A stretch of 64,000 bases of DNA from an uncultured Prevotellaceae bacterium (GTDB taxonomy: Bacteria; Bacteroidota; Bacteroidia; Bacteroidales; Bacteroidaceae): contig ONOG01000003.1 of NCBI GenBank assembly GCA_900319385.1, positions 51,587 to 115,586 on the forward strand, written 5' to 3'. Under the pieces are notes generated by a model. It had not been told where the DNA came from, ran no database searches, and saw only the letters and a program-made list of their open reading frames with translations. This document shows positions 57,012-64,000 of the stretch, piece after piece. The position numbers and the translations under genes were made by a program. The stretch's first letter is position 1. Every line of letters begins with the position of its first letter.

Positions 57012-58217
57012 ATGAACATCGACAACATTCAAGGCACACGCACCCCATTCTACCTCTACGATACCGACCTGCTACGCACGACACTCGCGGCGTTGCAGGC
57101 CGAGTTGCATCATCACCCCAACTACGTGGTTCACTACGCCGTCAAGGCCAATGCCAACCCATGCATCCTCCGCGAAATCAAGGCTGCAGGACTGGGAATC
57201 GACTGTGTGAGCGGAGGTGAGATACGAACTGTGCTCGATGCAGGTTTCCGCCCTGAGCAGATTGTCTTTGCCGGTGTCGGGAAGGCAGATTGGGAAATCC
57301 AGCTCGGACTCGACCATGGAATCTTCGCCTTCAACGTCGAAAGCGTCCCCGAACTCGAGGTCATCAGCCACCTGGCACAGCAGAGCAAGAAGACTGCCAA
57401 CATCTGCCTGCGCATCAATCCGAACGTAGGGGCACACACCCACGAACTGATTTCGACGGGACGTGCCGAGGACAAGTTTGGCATCGACATGCGCGACATG
57501 GCCGACGTCATCCGCCTGTGCCATACCCTTCCTCATCTACGTCTGCGCGGTCTTCACTTCCACATCGGCAGCCAGATTCTCGACATGGACGATTTCGTCC
57601 AACTGGCAGAGCGCATCAACGAACTGCAGGCCGAACTGGCACGGCAGGGAGTCGCCGTCGAAGTCATCAACGTGGGCGGCGGACTGGGCATCGACTACGA
57701 CCAGCCGAACGAAAACCCCGTGCCCGACTTCCGCAGTTTCTTCAACGCCTACGCCCAGCACCTCCACCTGCTGCCTGGCCAGGAGCTGCATTTCGAGCTC
57801 GGACGTGCCATCGTCGGGCAGTGCGGTTCGCTCCTTACCCGTGTGCTCTACGTGAAGGAGGGACATGAGCAACGCTTTGTCATCGTCGATGCAGGCATGA
57901 CCGAACTGATACGTCCTGCCCTCTACCAGGCTCAGCATAAGATCGAGAACATCACACAGACGCAGAACCTACGGCTCACCGACTGGCAGTTCCTCGATGC
58001 CGACACAGCCCTCTACGACGTAGTTGGCCCCATCTGCGAGTCGAGCGACGTCTTTGCCCGCGACATTACCCTACCCCTCACCCGTCGCGGCGACCTGTTG
58101 GCCATCCGTTCGGCCGGTGCCTACGGCGAGACGATGGCCTCTTGCTACAACTGTCGTCCACTGCCTGCCACCTATACCATCGAAGAACTTTCCAGCACAC
58201 TCGACGACGAAGCATAA
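57012..58217 (+). CDS. lysA: Diaminopimelate decarboxylase
   Basis: 401 aa PLP enzyme making lysine from meso-diaminopimelate. Lys45 in YAVKANANP binds PLP; HIGSQILD, VGGGLGIDY and CESSDVFARD (active-site Cys) are present. The ATG at 57012 is used because the frame upstream (from 56913) overlaps the lysC end and has no family similarity. It pairs with lysC as a lysine-synthesis unit. Confidence 0.96.
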   Translation: MNIDNIQGTRTPFYLYDTDLLRTTLAALQAELHHHPNYVVHYAVKANANPCILREIKAAGLGIDCVSGGEIRTVLDAGFRPEQIVFAGVGKADWEIQLGLDHGIFAFNVESVPELEVISHLAQQSKKTANICLRINPNVGAHTHELISTGRAEDKFGIDMRDMADVIRLCHTLPHLRLRGLHFHIGSQILDMDDFVQLAERINELQAELARQGVAVEVINVGGGLGIDYDQPNENPVPDFRSFFNAYAQHLHLLPGQELHFELGRAIVGQCGSLLTRVLYVKEGHEQRFVIVDAGMTELIRPALYQAQHKIENITQTQNLRLTDWQFLDADTALYDVVGPICESSDVFARDITLPLTRRGDLLAIRSAGAYGETMASCYNCRPLPATYTIEELSSTLDDEA

Positions 58218-58235
58218 CAGTACGACATTCTGTCT

Positions 58236-59270
58236 ATGAAAAAACTAAACAGGAAAGAGCTGCAGTCGCGCTACAAGGCATGGCGGGAAGAACCCATCCT
58301 GTACAGCTTTGACCCTACGACGACCCACCACTGTGCCAACTGCGATCACGACTTCACAGGCAACTTCTGTCCTTATTGCGGACAAAAGCACGACATGGGC
58401 AGTGTGACGTGGAAGAGCATCTGGCAGGAGTTCCTCAACGTGTGGGGCATGGGCGGACGCTCAATGCTCTATTCGCTGTGGCAGCTGCTGTGGCGTCCAG
58501 GCTACTTTATCAGCGACTACATCAACGGCCGGCGCCAAGTTTCGTTCCCGCCGGTGAAGATGATGTTCCTCGTGTCCCTGTTCTATGTCCTGATGAAGAA
58601 CTATGTGCTGCCGGAAAAAGTTTTCAATCCAACTACCACTCCCAAGTCTGGCGACATCCTGCAGCCCCTCTTCGACTTCATCAGTTGGATGGACGTACAT
58701 CAGGACTGGGGCATGCTGGTCAGCTCAATCGCGTTGATTCTGCCCACGTGGTTCATCTTCCGAGAGTCGCCACGCAACACGCGCCACACCATTCCGCAGG
58801 GCTTCTTCATCCAGGTGATGATGAGCACGATGTCGATGCTCTTCTCCATTGTCAGCGATGTGGTAGGTCCGTTCATACTCGTCACCTGCGTATGGGGCAT
58901 CGTCGCCACGAAGCAATTGTTTGGCTATGGCTGGTGGGGAACGATATGGCGCTGTGGCTTACTGCTCGTGAGCATGATTTTCTTTGCCCTCACGGTTACT
59001 GGACTATTCAACATAGCTGTATCTTTGATCAGCGGCGACTACAGTGAATTTGAAGAACACATCATGGTAGCCCTCGTGTTCGGAGTATTCCTCTTCTATA
59101 CCCTACTCGTAGCCTACTGTTTCAACAACAACCTTCGGCAGAAATATGGCGTATGGGGCAGCATTTGGCGCATTGCAGTATTCATGCTGCTGCCTCCCAT
59201 CCTGCTGTTTCTGACAATCTTCCTCTACGAAGGCTTCACCGAGGGTTGGGACGAAATGTTTAACGACTGA
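58236..59270 (+). CDS. DUF3667-type membrane protein with zinc ribbon
   Basis: 344 aa. An N-terminal zinc ribbon CANCDHDFTGNFCPYCGQKH (about 31-50) is followed by SVTWKSIWQEFLNVWGMGGR and several membrane helices (about 105-125, 160-180, 190-235, 240-265, 275-300 and 310-335). The arrangement is that of Bacteroidetes DUF3667 proteins; function unknown. It lies 18 bases after lysA. Confidence 0.88.
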   Translation: MKKLNRKELQSRYKAWREEPILYSFDPTTTHHCANCDHDFTGNFCPYCGQKHDMGSVTWKSIWQEFLNVWGMGGRSMLYSLWQLLWRPGYFISDYINGRRQVSFPPVKMMFLVSLFYVLMKNYVLPEKVFNPTTTPKSGDILQPLFDFISWMDVHQDWGMLVSSIALILPTWFIFRESPRNTRHTIPQGFFIQVMMSTMSMLFSIVSDVVGPFILVTCVWGIVATKQLFGYGWWGTIWRCGLLLVSMIFFALTVTGLFNIAVSLISGDYSEFEEHIMVALVFGVFLFYTLLVAYCFNNNLRQKYGVWGSIWRIAVFMLLPPILLFLTIFLYEGFTEGWDEMFND

Positions 59271-59285
59271 CAACTTGCCCCGCTC

Positions 59286-59341
59286 CTATGTGCCACTCTG
59301 TCACCTCCACCGTCGGAAAGGCAGTGTGGCACTGACTTTGA
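59286..59341 (+). promoter_or_regulatory. Possible sigma-54-like promoter or operator before grpE
   Basis: TGGCAC(59327-59332)-N5-TTGA resembles the -24/-12 pattern with one deviation (TTGC expected). The same -12 area can be read as a weak TGACTTTG -7 box. The upstream half is a near-palindrome, TGTGCCACTCTGTCAC ... GGCAGTGTGGCAC, which might be a heat-shock operator. Confidence 0.35.
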
Positions 59342-59376
59342 GCCAGAACATAACAGATAGAAAAATATTTATCGAC

Positions 59377-59958
59377 ATGAAAAAGATTGATATAGAAAAC
59401 GAAGAAGAGAAGCTGGACGAGCAGACACAAGCAACTGCCGACGAACAGCAAGCAGAGGCGACTGCTGCTGAGCAGCCGCAGAGTGAGGAAGAACAGCTGA
59501 CGCCCGAGGCACAGCTCGAAAAGGCTCAGGCCGAGATTGCAGAGTGGAAGGACAAGTATCTGCGCCAGGCTGCCGAGTTCGACAACTACCGCAAGCGTGT
59601 GGTCCGCGAGAAGGCCGATCTCATCCGCAACGGCGGCGAACGTGTGATGACAGCCATCCTGCCCATCATCGACGACTTCGAACGTGCACACGAAAACATG
59701 GACCGCATGGAGGACGTTGCTGCCGTCAAGGAAGGCGTGGCACTCATCATCGACAAGTTCCTCAATGCGCTCAAGCACGAGGGCTTGGAGAAGATTGACG
59801 CCGTGGGCCAGCCCTTCGACGTCGATTTCCACGAAGCCATCGCCATGGTGCCTGGCCAACCCGACAAGATGCGCGGCAAGGTGCTCGACTGTGTGCAGAC
59901 CGGCTACAAACTCAACGACAAGGTGATTCGTCACGCCAAAGTAGCCGTGGCAGAATAG
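59377..59958 (+). CDS. grpE: Nucleotide exchange factor GrpE
   Basis: 193 aa DnaK cofactor. A charged, disordered head (about 1-45, Glu/Gln/Ala-rich), a long helix (EKAQAEIAEWKDKYLRQAAEF) and the C-terminal beta domain with GVALIIDKFLNALKHEGLEKI...VDFHEAIAMVP. The ATG at 59377 (MKKIDIENEEE) is chosen since no family similarity exists before it. dnaJ follows 115 bases later. Confidence 0.95.
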   Translation: MKKIDIENEEEKLDEQTQATADEQQAEATAAEQPQSEEEQLTPEAQLEKAQAEIAEWKDKYLRQAAEFDNYRKRVVREKADLIRNGGERVMTAILPIIDDFERAHENMDRMEDVAAVKEGVALIIDKFLNALKHEGLEKIDAVGQPFDVDFHEAIAMVPGQPDKMRGKVLDCVQTGYKLNDKVIRHAKVAVAE

Positions 59959-60025
59959 CAGACCCTCCCCCTTACTTCATTAAATGACAACAATTCACAC
60001 AATTCTATAACCCTTAACCCTTCTA

Positions 60026-60067
60026 ACCTCTCCCCTCCCTCGCAGGGAGGGGTTAGGGGGAGGGTCT
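60026..60067. repeat. CCCCTCC-family repeat before dnaJ
   Basis: ACCTCTCCCCTCCCTCGCAG followed by GGAGGGGTTAGGGGGAGGGTC ending at 60067, with a partial copy CAGACCCTCCCCC at 59960-59972. Confidence 0.7.
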
Positions 60068-60073
60068 TTGATA

Positions 60074-61249
60074 ATGGCAAAGCGCGACTACTATGAAGTG
60101 CTGGGCGTGGAGAAGAACGCCAGCGAAGACGAAATCAAGAAGGCCTACAAACGCATGGCCATCAAATACCATCCCGACCGCAACCCTGGTGATAAGGAGG
60201 CGGAAGAGAAGTTCAAAGAGGCTGCCGAAGCCTATGAAGTGCTACACGACCCGCAGAAACGTCAGCGGTACGACCAGTTCGGCTTCGACGCCGTGAGCGG
60301 TGCGGCCGGCGGAGGAGGATTCAGCGATGTGAACGACATCTTCTCCCACTTCGGCGACATCTTCGACGACCTCTTCGGCGGAGGCGGGTTCAGCGGATTC
60401 GGCGGAGGCTTTGGCGGAGGCTCACGCGGCGGTCGTCGCAAGCCCGTCTATAAAGGCCGCGACCAGCGTCTGCGCGTCGAACTCACCTTGCAGGAGATTG
60501 TCAACGGCACCACCAAGAAGTTTAAGATTAAGAACGACGTACAGTGCGAGCATTGTCACGGCTCAGGCAGCGAAGACGGAAAGATCGAAACCTGTCCGAC
60601 CTGTCATGGTAGCGGTAGCATCGTACGCACCACGCAGACAATGTTCGGCATGATGCAGAGCCAGAGCGTCTGTCCCGACTGCCACGGCGAAGGCACCATC
60701 ATCAAGAACAAGTGTACCCACTGCCACGGCGAAGGCATCTGTCCTGGCGAAAGCATCATCGAAGTGAACTTCCCCGCAGGTCTGGCCGAAGGCATGGTGC
60801 TCAACCTCGACGGCAAGGGCGGTGCTGGTCCGCACAACGGTGTGCCTGGCGACCTGCAGATCATTATCAAGGAAAAGGAAAAGGAAGACGACACCTTCCT
60901 GCGCGACGGCAACGACCTCGTCTATAACCTCCTGCTCACCATTCCGCAGGCCACACTTGGTTGCTCGCTCGAGGTGCCCACCATCGACGGCAAGGCGAAA
61001 ATCAACATTGCCCCTGGCACCCAGCCTGGCACCGTGCTCCGTCTGCGCGGCAAGGGCATTCCCGAGGTGCAGGGCTACAATCGCGGACAGCGTGGCGACG
61101 AAGTCATCAACATCAGCGTCTATATGCCCGAAACACTCTCGAAGGACGAGAAGGAGGCGATGAAGCGTTTTGCCGACAGCGACAACTTCCAGCCCACCGA
61201 CAGCATTAAGAAAAAGATATTCCAGAAGTTCCGCTCGTACTTCGAATGA
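60074..61249 (+). CDS. dnaJ: Chaperone DnaJ
   Basis: 391 aa type I Hsp40. J domain with HPD ([11 protein letters not shown]), Gly/Phe-rich linker (about 75-125), four CxxCxGxG-type zinc repeats ([32 protein letters not shown]) and the C-terminal peptide-binding domains. The start at ATG 60074 ([11 protein letters not shown]) is canonical; the ATG two codons earlier is unlikely. Its stop overlaps the folC start (ATGA). Confidence 0.97.
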   Translation: MAKRDYYEVLGVEKNASEDEIKKAYKRMAIKYHPDRNPGDKEAEEKFKEAAEAYEVLHDPQKRQRYDQFGFDAVSGAAGGGGFSDVNDIFSHFGDIFDDLFGGGGFSGFGGGFGGGSRGGRRKPVYKGRDQRLRVELTLQEIVNGTTKKFKIKNDVQCEHCHGSGSEDGKIETCPTCHGSGSIVRTTQTMFGMMQSQSVCPDCHGEGTIIKNKCTHCHGEGICPGESIIEVNFPAGLAEGMVLNLDGKGGAGPHNGVPGDLQIIIKEKEKEDDTFLRDGNDLVYNLLLTIPQATLGCSLEVPTIDGKAKINIAPGTQPGTVLRLRGKGIPEVQGYNRGQRGDEVINISVYMPETLSKDEKEAMKRFADSDNFQPTDSIKKKIFQKFRSYFE

Positions 61250-62541
61250 CGTACCAAGACGCTCTCAACTATCTATACACCCGCACGCCGCTGTTCCAGA
61301 ACCAGGGGGCAGGTGCCTACAAGGAAGGGCTGAGCAACACGCTCGCCCTCGACGCCCACTTCGGTCATCCGCACCGTTCGTACAAGACCATCCATGTGGC
61401 CGGGACGAACGGCAAGGGAAGTGTGAGCCACACGCTGGCGAGCATCCTGCAGGAGGCTGGCTACCGCGTCGGACTCTACACCTCTCCCCACCTCGTCGAT
61501 TTCCGCGAGCGCATCCGTGTGAACGGCGAGATGATACCGAAGCGCCGCGTCATCGACTTTGTCCGAAAGGAAAAAGCCTTTTTCGAACCCCTCTACCCTT
61601 CCTTCTTTGAAGTCGTCACCGCCCTCGCTTTCAAGTATTTCGAGGAACAGAAAGTTGACGTGGCGGTGATTGAGGTCGGGCTGGGCGGACGCCTCGACTG
61701 CACGAACATCATTCAGCCTGAGTTCTGCGTCATCACCAACATTTCCTTCGACCACGTTGCCCTGCTCGGCGACACGCTGGCGAAGATTGCCAGCGAGAAA
61801 GCCGGCATCATCAAACCCCACGTTCCCGTTGTCGTCGGAGAACACACCGACGAGACGCGGCCTGTGTTTGAAGGCAAAGCCAATTCCCTACATTCCCCCA
61901 TCATCTTTTCCGAAGACACACCCCAAACGGCTCCCTTCGACGTCGAACTCAAAGGTCTTTGCCAGCAGAAGAACACCAACACCCTGCTCCACTGCCTACC
62001 TTTCCTTCAAAAATCTTTTCCGAAAGTGACGGAGCAGCACATCCGCGACGGCTTTGCGCACGTCATTGAGAACACCCACCTCATGGGTCGCTGGCAGACG
62101 CTCCGCACCCGTCCCACCGTCGTCTGCGACACAGGGCACAACGTCGGCGGCTTCCAATACATTGTAAGAAGCCTCCCCCCTGCCCCCTCCCAAGGAGGGG
62201 GAGTACAAACCAGCGGAGGACAAGTCCTCCCCCTATCGGGGGGAGTTAGAGGGGGGCTACTTCGCATCGTCCTCGGCATGGTGAACGACAAGGACGTGAG
62301 CGGTGTGCTGTCCATGTTGCCGCACGACGCCACCTATTATTTCTGTCAGGCCAGTGTGGCACGGGCTTTGCCTGCGACCGAGATGCAACAAAAAGCCGCA
62401 GCGTTTGGTTTGGAAGGTCGCGCCTTCCCCACCGTCGCTGCAGCCTATCGTGCCGCGCTCAGCGATGCCTCGCCCGACGACTTTATCTTTGTCGGCGGCA
62501 GCACTTTTGTCGTTGCCGACCTGCTTTCTGCAAGAAAGTAG
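61246..62541 (+). CDS. folC: Folylpolyglutamate/dihydrofolate synthase with in-frame repeat insertion
   Basis: 431 aa Mur-ligase-type enzyme adding glutamates to folates. P-loop [13 protein letters not shown] (about residues 51-63), then [30 protein letters not shown] and [12 protein letters not shown]. Residues about 309-338 (PPAPSQGGG...[10 protein letters not shown]) have no counterpart in the family; they are encoded by two back-to-back CCCCTCC-family palindromes (62166-62256) between the YIVRS strand and [12 protein letters not shown]. The frame is kept, so the protein may work with a 29-residue loop there. Confidence 0.93.
   Translation: MTYQDALNYLYTRTPLFQNQGAGAYKEGLSNTLALDAHFGHPHRSYKTIHVAGTNGKGSVSHTLASILQEAGYRVGLYTSPHLVDFRERIRVNGEMIPKRRVIDFVRKEKAFFEPLYPSFFEVVTALAFKYFEEQKVDVAVIEVGLGGRLDCTNIIQPEFCVITNISFDHVALLGDTLAKIASEKAGIIKPHVPVVVGEHTDETRPVFEGKANSLHSPIIFSEDTPQTAPFDVELKGLCQQKNTNTLLHCLPFLQKSFPKVTEQHIRDGFAHVIENTHLMGRWQTLRTRPTVVCDTGHNVGGFQYIVRSLPPAPSQGGGVQTSGGQVLPLSGGVRGGLLRIVLGMVNDKDVSGVLSMLPHDATYYFCQASVARALPATEMQQKAAAFGLEGRAFPTVAAAYRAALSDASPDDFIFVGGSTFVVADLLSARK
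62166..62256. repeat. Double CCCCTCC-family repeat inside folC
   Basis: CCTCCCCCCTGCCCCCTCCC then AAGGAGGGGGAG, followed by a second palindrome CCTCCCCCTATCGGGGGGAG and TTAGAGGGGGGC. In frame with folC, length a multiple of three. Confidence 0.75.
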
Positions 62542-62552
62542 AAAGTTTCCCC

Positions 62553-63812
62553 CTATACTTCTTTTCCACGGCAAAAGCGGTGGACGATGTGACGATCATC
62601 ACCCGTGTAGATGAAGCGCTCAAGACGTTGCTCGAGCGTGTAGTCCTCGGGATAGAGGTCGTGGTCGTCGATGACAAGCGCGTCGAAGTCGTAGCCTTCC
62701 TCAAAACTTCCGACACGTCCGAAGAAACTGCCGCCCCCTTTTGTAGCCATCCAGAAAGCCTCGGACAAAAGGAGGAAAGGCATGTCGTGGTTGCGCTGAT
62801 AGTGCATCTTGCTCACCTGTATGGCATAGACCATCGTGCGGAAGATGCTGAGGTCGTGGCCTCCGCTGATGTCGCTACCCAAGCCGACACGGATTCCCTC
62901 GTCGAGGAACGTGCGGATAGGCGCCATGCCTGAGGCGACATTGAAGTTGGACGTGGGGCAGTGGGCCACCATCACGTCACCTTCCTTCATCAGCCGTCGC
63001 TCTGCGGCATCGCTCCACACACAGTGGGCCATCACGGTCGGCGTCTGTCCGAACAGTCCGTAGCGACGATAGGCATCGCCGTAACCGAGTGCGTCAGGCT
63101 CCAGTTGGTGCACACTCGCCACCTCCGCGAGGTTCTCCGACAGATGCGACTGAACGGGCAGCCCATAGCGGCTGGCCAGTTCGCCGCAAGCCTTCAGCAT
63201 GGCAGGCGTACAGGAAGGAATGAAACGCGGGGTGACGATGGGGCGTACCAGAGATTGAGGATCGGAATACTCCGTAGCCAGTTGCTCCATGCCGCTGACA
63301 GCCTCATCAACCGTCTCGATAAGGCTGTCAGGACAGTTGCGGTCCATCGCCACCTTACCCACCAGCGCCCCCATGCCCGCCTCGCTGAAGAGTCGCATCA
63401 GACGGCGCGTTCCCTCCGTATGGACTGTGGCAAAGACAGCGGCACGCATCGTGCCCACACGACGCAGATGGCTGACGAAGCGGCTGTAAATGCGTTCGGC
63501 GTAGTCAGTGTCAGCAAACTTCGCCTCCTCGGGAAAGGTGTAATGCTCCAGCCAGGGCAGGAGTTCCATGTCCATGGCGATGCCTTGATTGTGATATTGC
63601 GCGGCATGGACGTGAACGTCGTTCATGGCAGGAATCAGCAGTTTGCCCGTGTAGTCCACCACTTCTGCGTCTGGCCAACCCAGGCTGTCGCGGTCGGCAG
63701 CCACACGACAGACGCGACCGTCGTCGCCTACAGCCACATAACCGTCTTCGATTATTTCAAAGCAGTCTTTCTGTTTGGTATATAGGATGTTTGCACGATA
63801 AATCTTTTTCAT
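62553..63812 (-). CDS. guaD: Guanine deaminase (amidohydrolase family)
   Basis: 419 aa from ATG 63812. Converts guanine to xanthine in purine salvage. TIM-barrel amidohydrolase metal ligands HVH (His67, His69), the later His in SHLSEN, His in AHCVW and Asp in LGSDISGG are all present. QYHNQGIAMDMELLPWL follows the metal site as in bacterial GuaD. An earlier in-frame ATG at 63875 lies beyond the -7 box (complement of 63842-63849) and is rejected. Confidence 0.88.
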   Translation of the reverse strand: MKKIYRANILYTKQKDCFEIIEDGYVAVGDDGRVCRVAADRDSLGWPDAEVVDYTGKLLIPAMNDVHVHAAQYHNQGIAMDMELLPWLEHYTFPEEAKFADTDYAERIYSRFVSHLRRVGTMRAAVFATVHTEGTRRLMRLFSEAGMGALVGKVAMDRNCPDSLIETVDEAVSGMEQLATEYSDPQSLVRPIVTPRFIPSCTPAMLKACGELASRYGLPVQSHLSENLAEVASVHQLEPDALGYGDAYRRYGLFGQTPTVMAHCVWSDAAERRLMKEGDVMVAHCPTSNFNVASGMAPIRTFLDEGIRVGLGSDISGGHDLSIFRTMVYAIQVSKMHYQRNHDMPFLLLSEAFWMATKGGGSFFGRVGSFEEGYDFDALVIDDHDLYPEDYTLEQRLERFIYTGDDRHIVHRFCRGKEV

Positions 63813-63841
63813 TCTTCTGTTTTCATTAGTAAACACAGCTG

Positions 63842-63849
63842 CAAAATTA
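63842..63849 (-). promoter_or_regulatory. Putative guaD -7 box
   Basis: TAATTTTG on the minus strand, 29 bases before the ATG; no suitable TTG at standard spacing. Confidence 0.4.
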
Positions 63850-63920
63850 GTTTTTTTATTTCTGAAATAAAACATTTTTGAACAAAAAAATTATGATTAT
63901 CCGCAATCATACCACTAACT

Positions 63921-63993
63921 ATCCCACGCAGAGACGCAGAGTGCGCAGAGGTTTTTTTTCTACTCGATGTCTGCGCCCACAGAGACGCGCCGT
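63921..63993. repeat. GACGCAGAG-type repeat at the window edge
   Basis: CCCACGCAGAGACGCAGAG and CCCACAGAGACGC, two related short repeats separated by about 45 bases. The segment from 63850 to the end has no gene I can support. Confidence 0.45.
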
Positions 63994-64000
63994 TACGGCG

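Overview
The window is chromosomal DNA of a GC-rich member of the Bacteroidales, most like Prevotellaceae. Evidence for this: promoters of the Bacteroidetes type (TTG, 19-20 bases, TAnnTTTG) upstream of many genes; no Shine-Dalgarno sequences; a secreted C10 (streptopain-like) protease and a large repeat protein that both end in a YDLxGRRV...GLYIVNGKKV-type C-terminal tail; a SusD-like lipoprotein; a Rho factor with a long N-terminal insertion; and a V-type ATPase operon containing the DUF2764 gene. Most of the window is ordinary housekeeping DNA with tightly packed genes.

Layout. 1-1892 gyrA (partial, minus). 2.7-6.9 kb C10 protease and a 59-codon ORF. 6.9-14.8 kb (minus) M16-like protein, kdsB, PBP1A, topB, AlkZ-related protein. 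14.9-17.9 kb hypothetical gene with a possible coupled mini-ORF, then an attenuator-like leader and an orphan SusD-like lipoprotein. 18.0-25.9 kb V-type ATPase operon E-DUF2764-A-B-D-I-K (minus). 26.4-30.1 kb MGMT-like protein, HepT/MntA toxin-antitoxin pair, ABC-F protein, EngB. 30.4-33.1 kb rho and a DUF4369 lipoprotein. 33.7-39.0 kb tRNA-Val, FtsB/DivIC, a small membrane protein, purB, a 23S pseudouridine synthase with a Gly/Gln/Arg-rich head, asnS. 39.0-46.7 kb Sel1 protein, FAD oxidoreductase, DUF2461, and a TolC-MacA-MacB efflux set. 47.2-51.7 kb a seven-repeat secreted protein. 52.0-58.2 kb hisH-hisA-hisF-hisIE, ftsE-like, lysC, lysA. 58.2-63.8 kb DUF3667, grpE, dnaJ, folC, guanine deaminase.

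The most unusual signal is non-coding. Five intergenic sites (about 2.4, 11.7, 26.2, 33.4 and 46.8 kb) carry the same compact AT-rich array: four near-palindromes of form AAATNNCANTGNNATTT whose centres are spaced exactly 21 bp (two helical turns) in every copy. The arrays sit inside larger inverted repeats, always on the upstream side of at least one gene and never between convergent genes. This looks like a dispersed multi-operator or structural element of unknown function.

A second family (C-rich/G-rich palindromes around CCCCTCC...GGAGGGG) and a third (GTGAAAAGTGAAAAG-type simple repeats) fill many gene gaps. These have also entered coding sequence in frame, in kdsB, the FAD oxidoreductase, folC and the signal peptide of the MacA-like protein. 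All functional statements come from reading the sequence and from recalled family knowledge; no database search was run.
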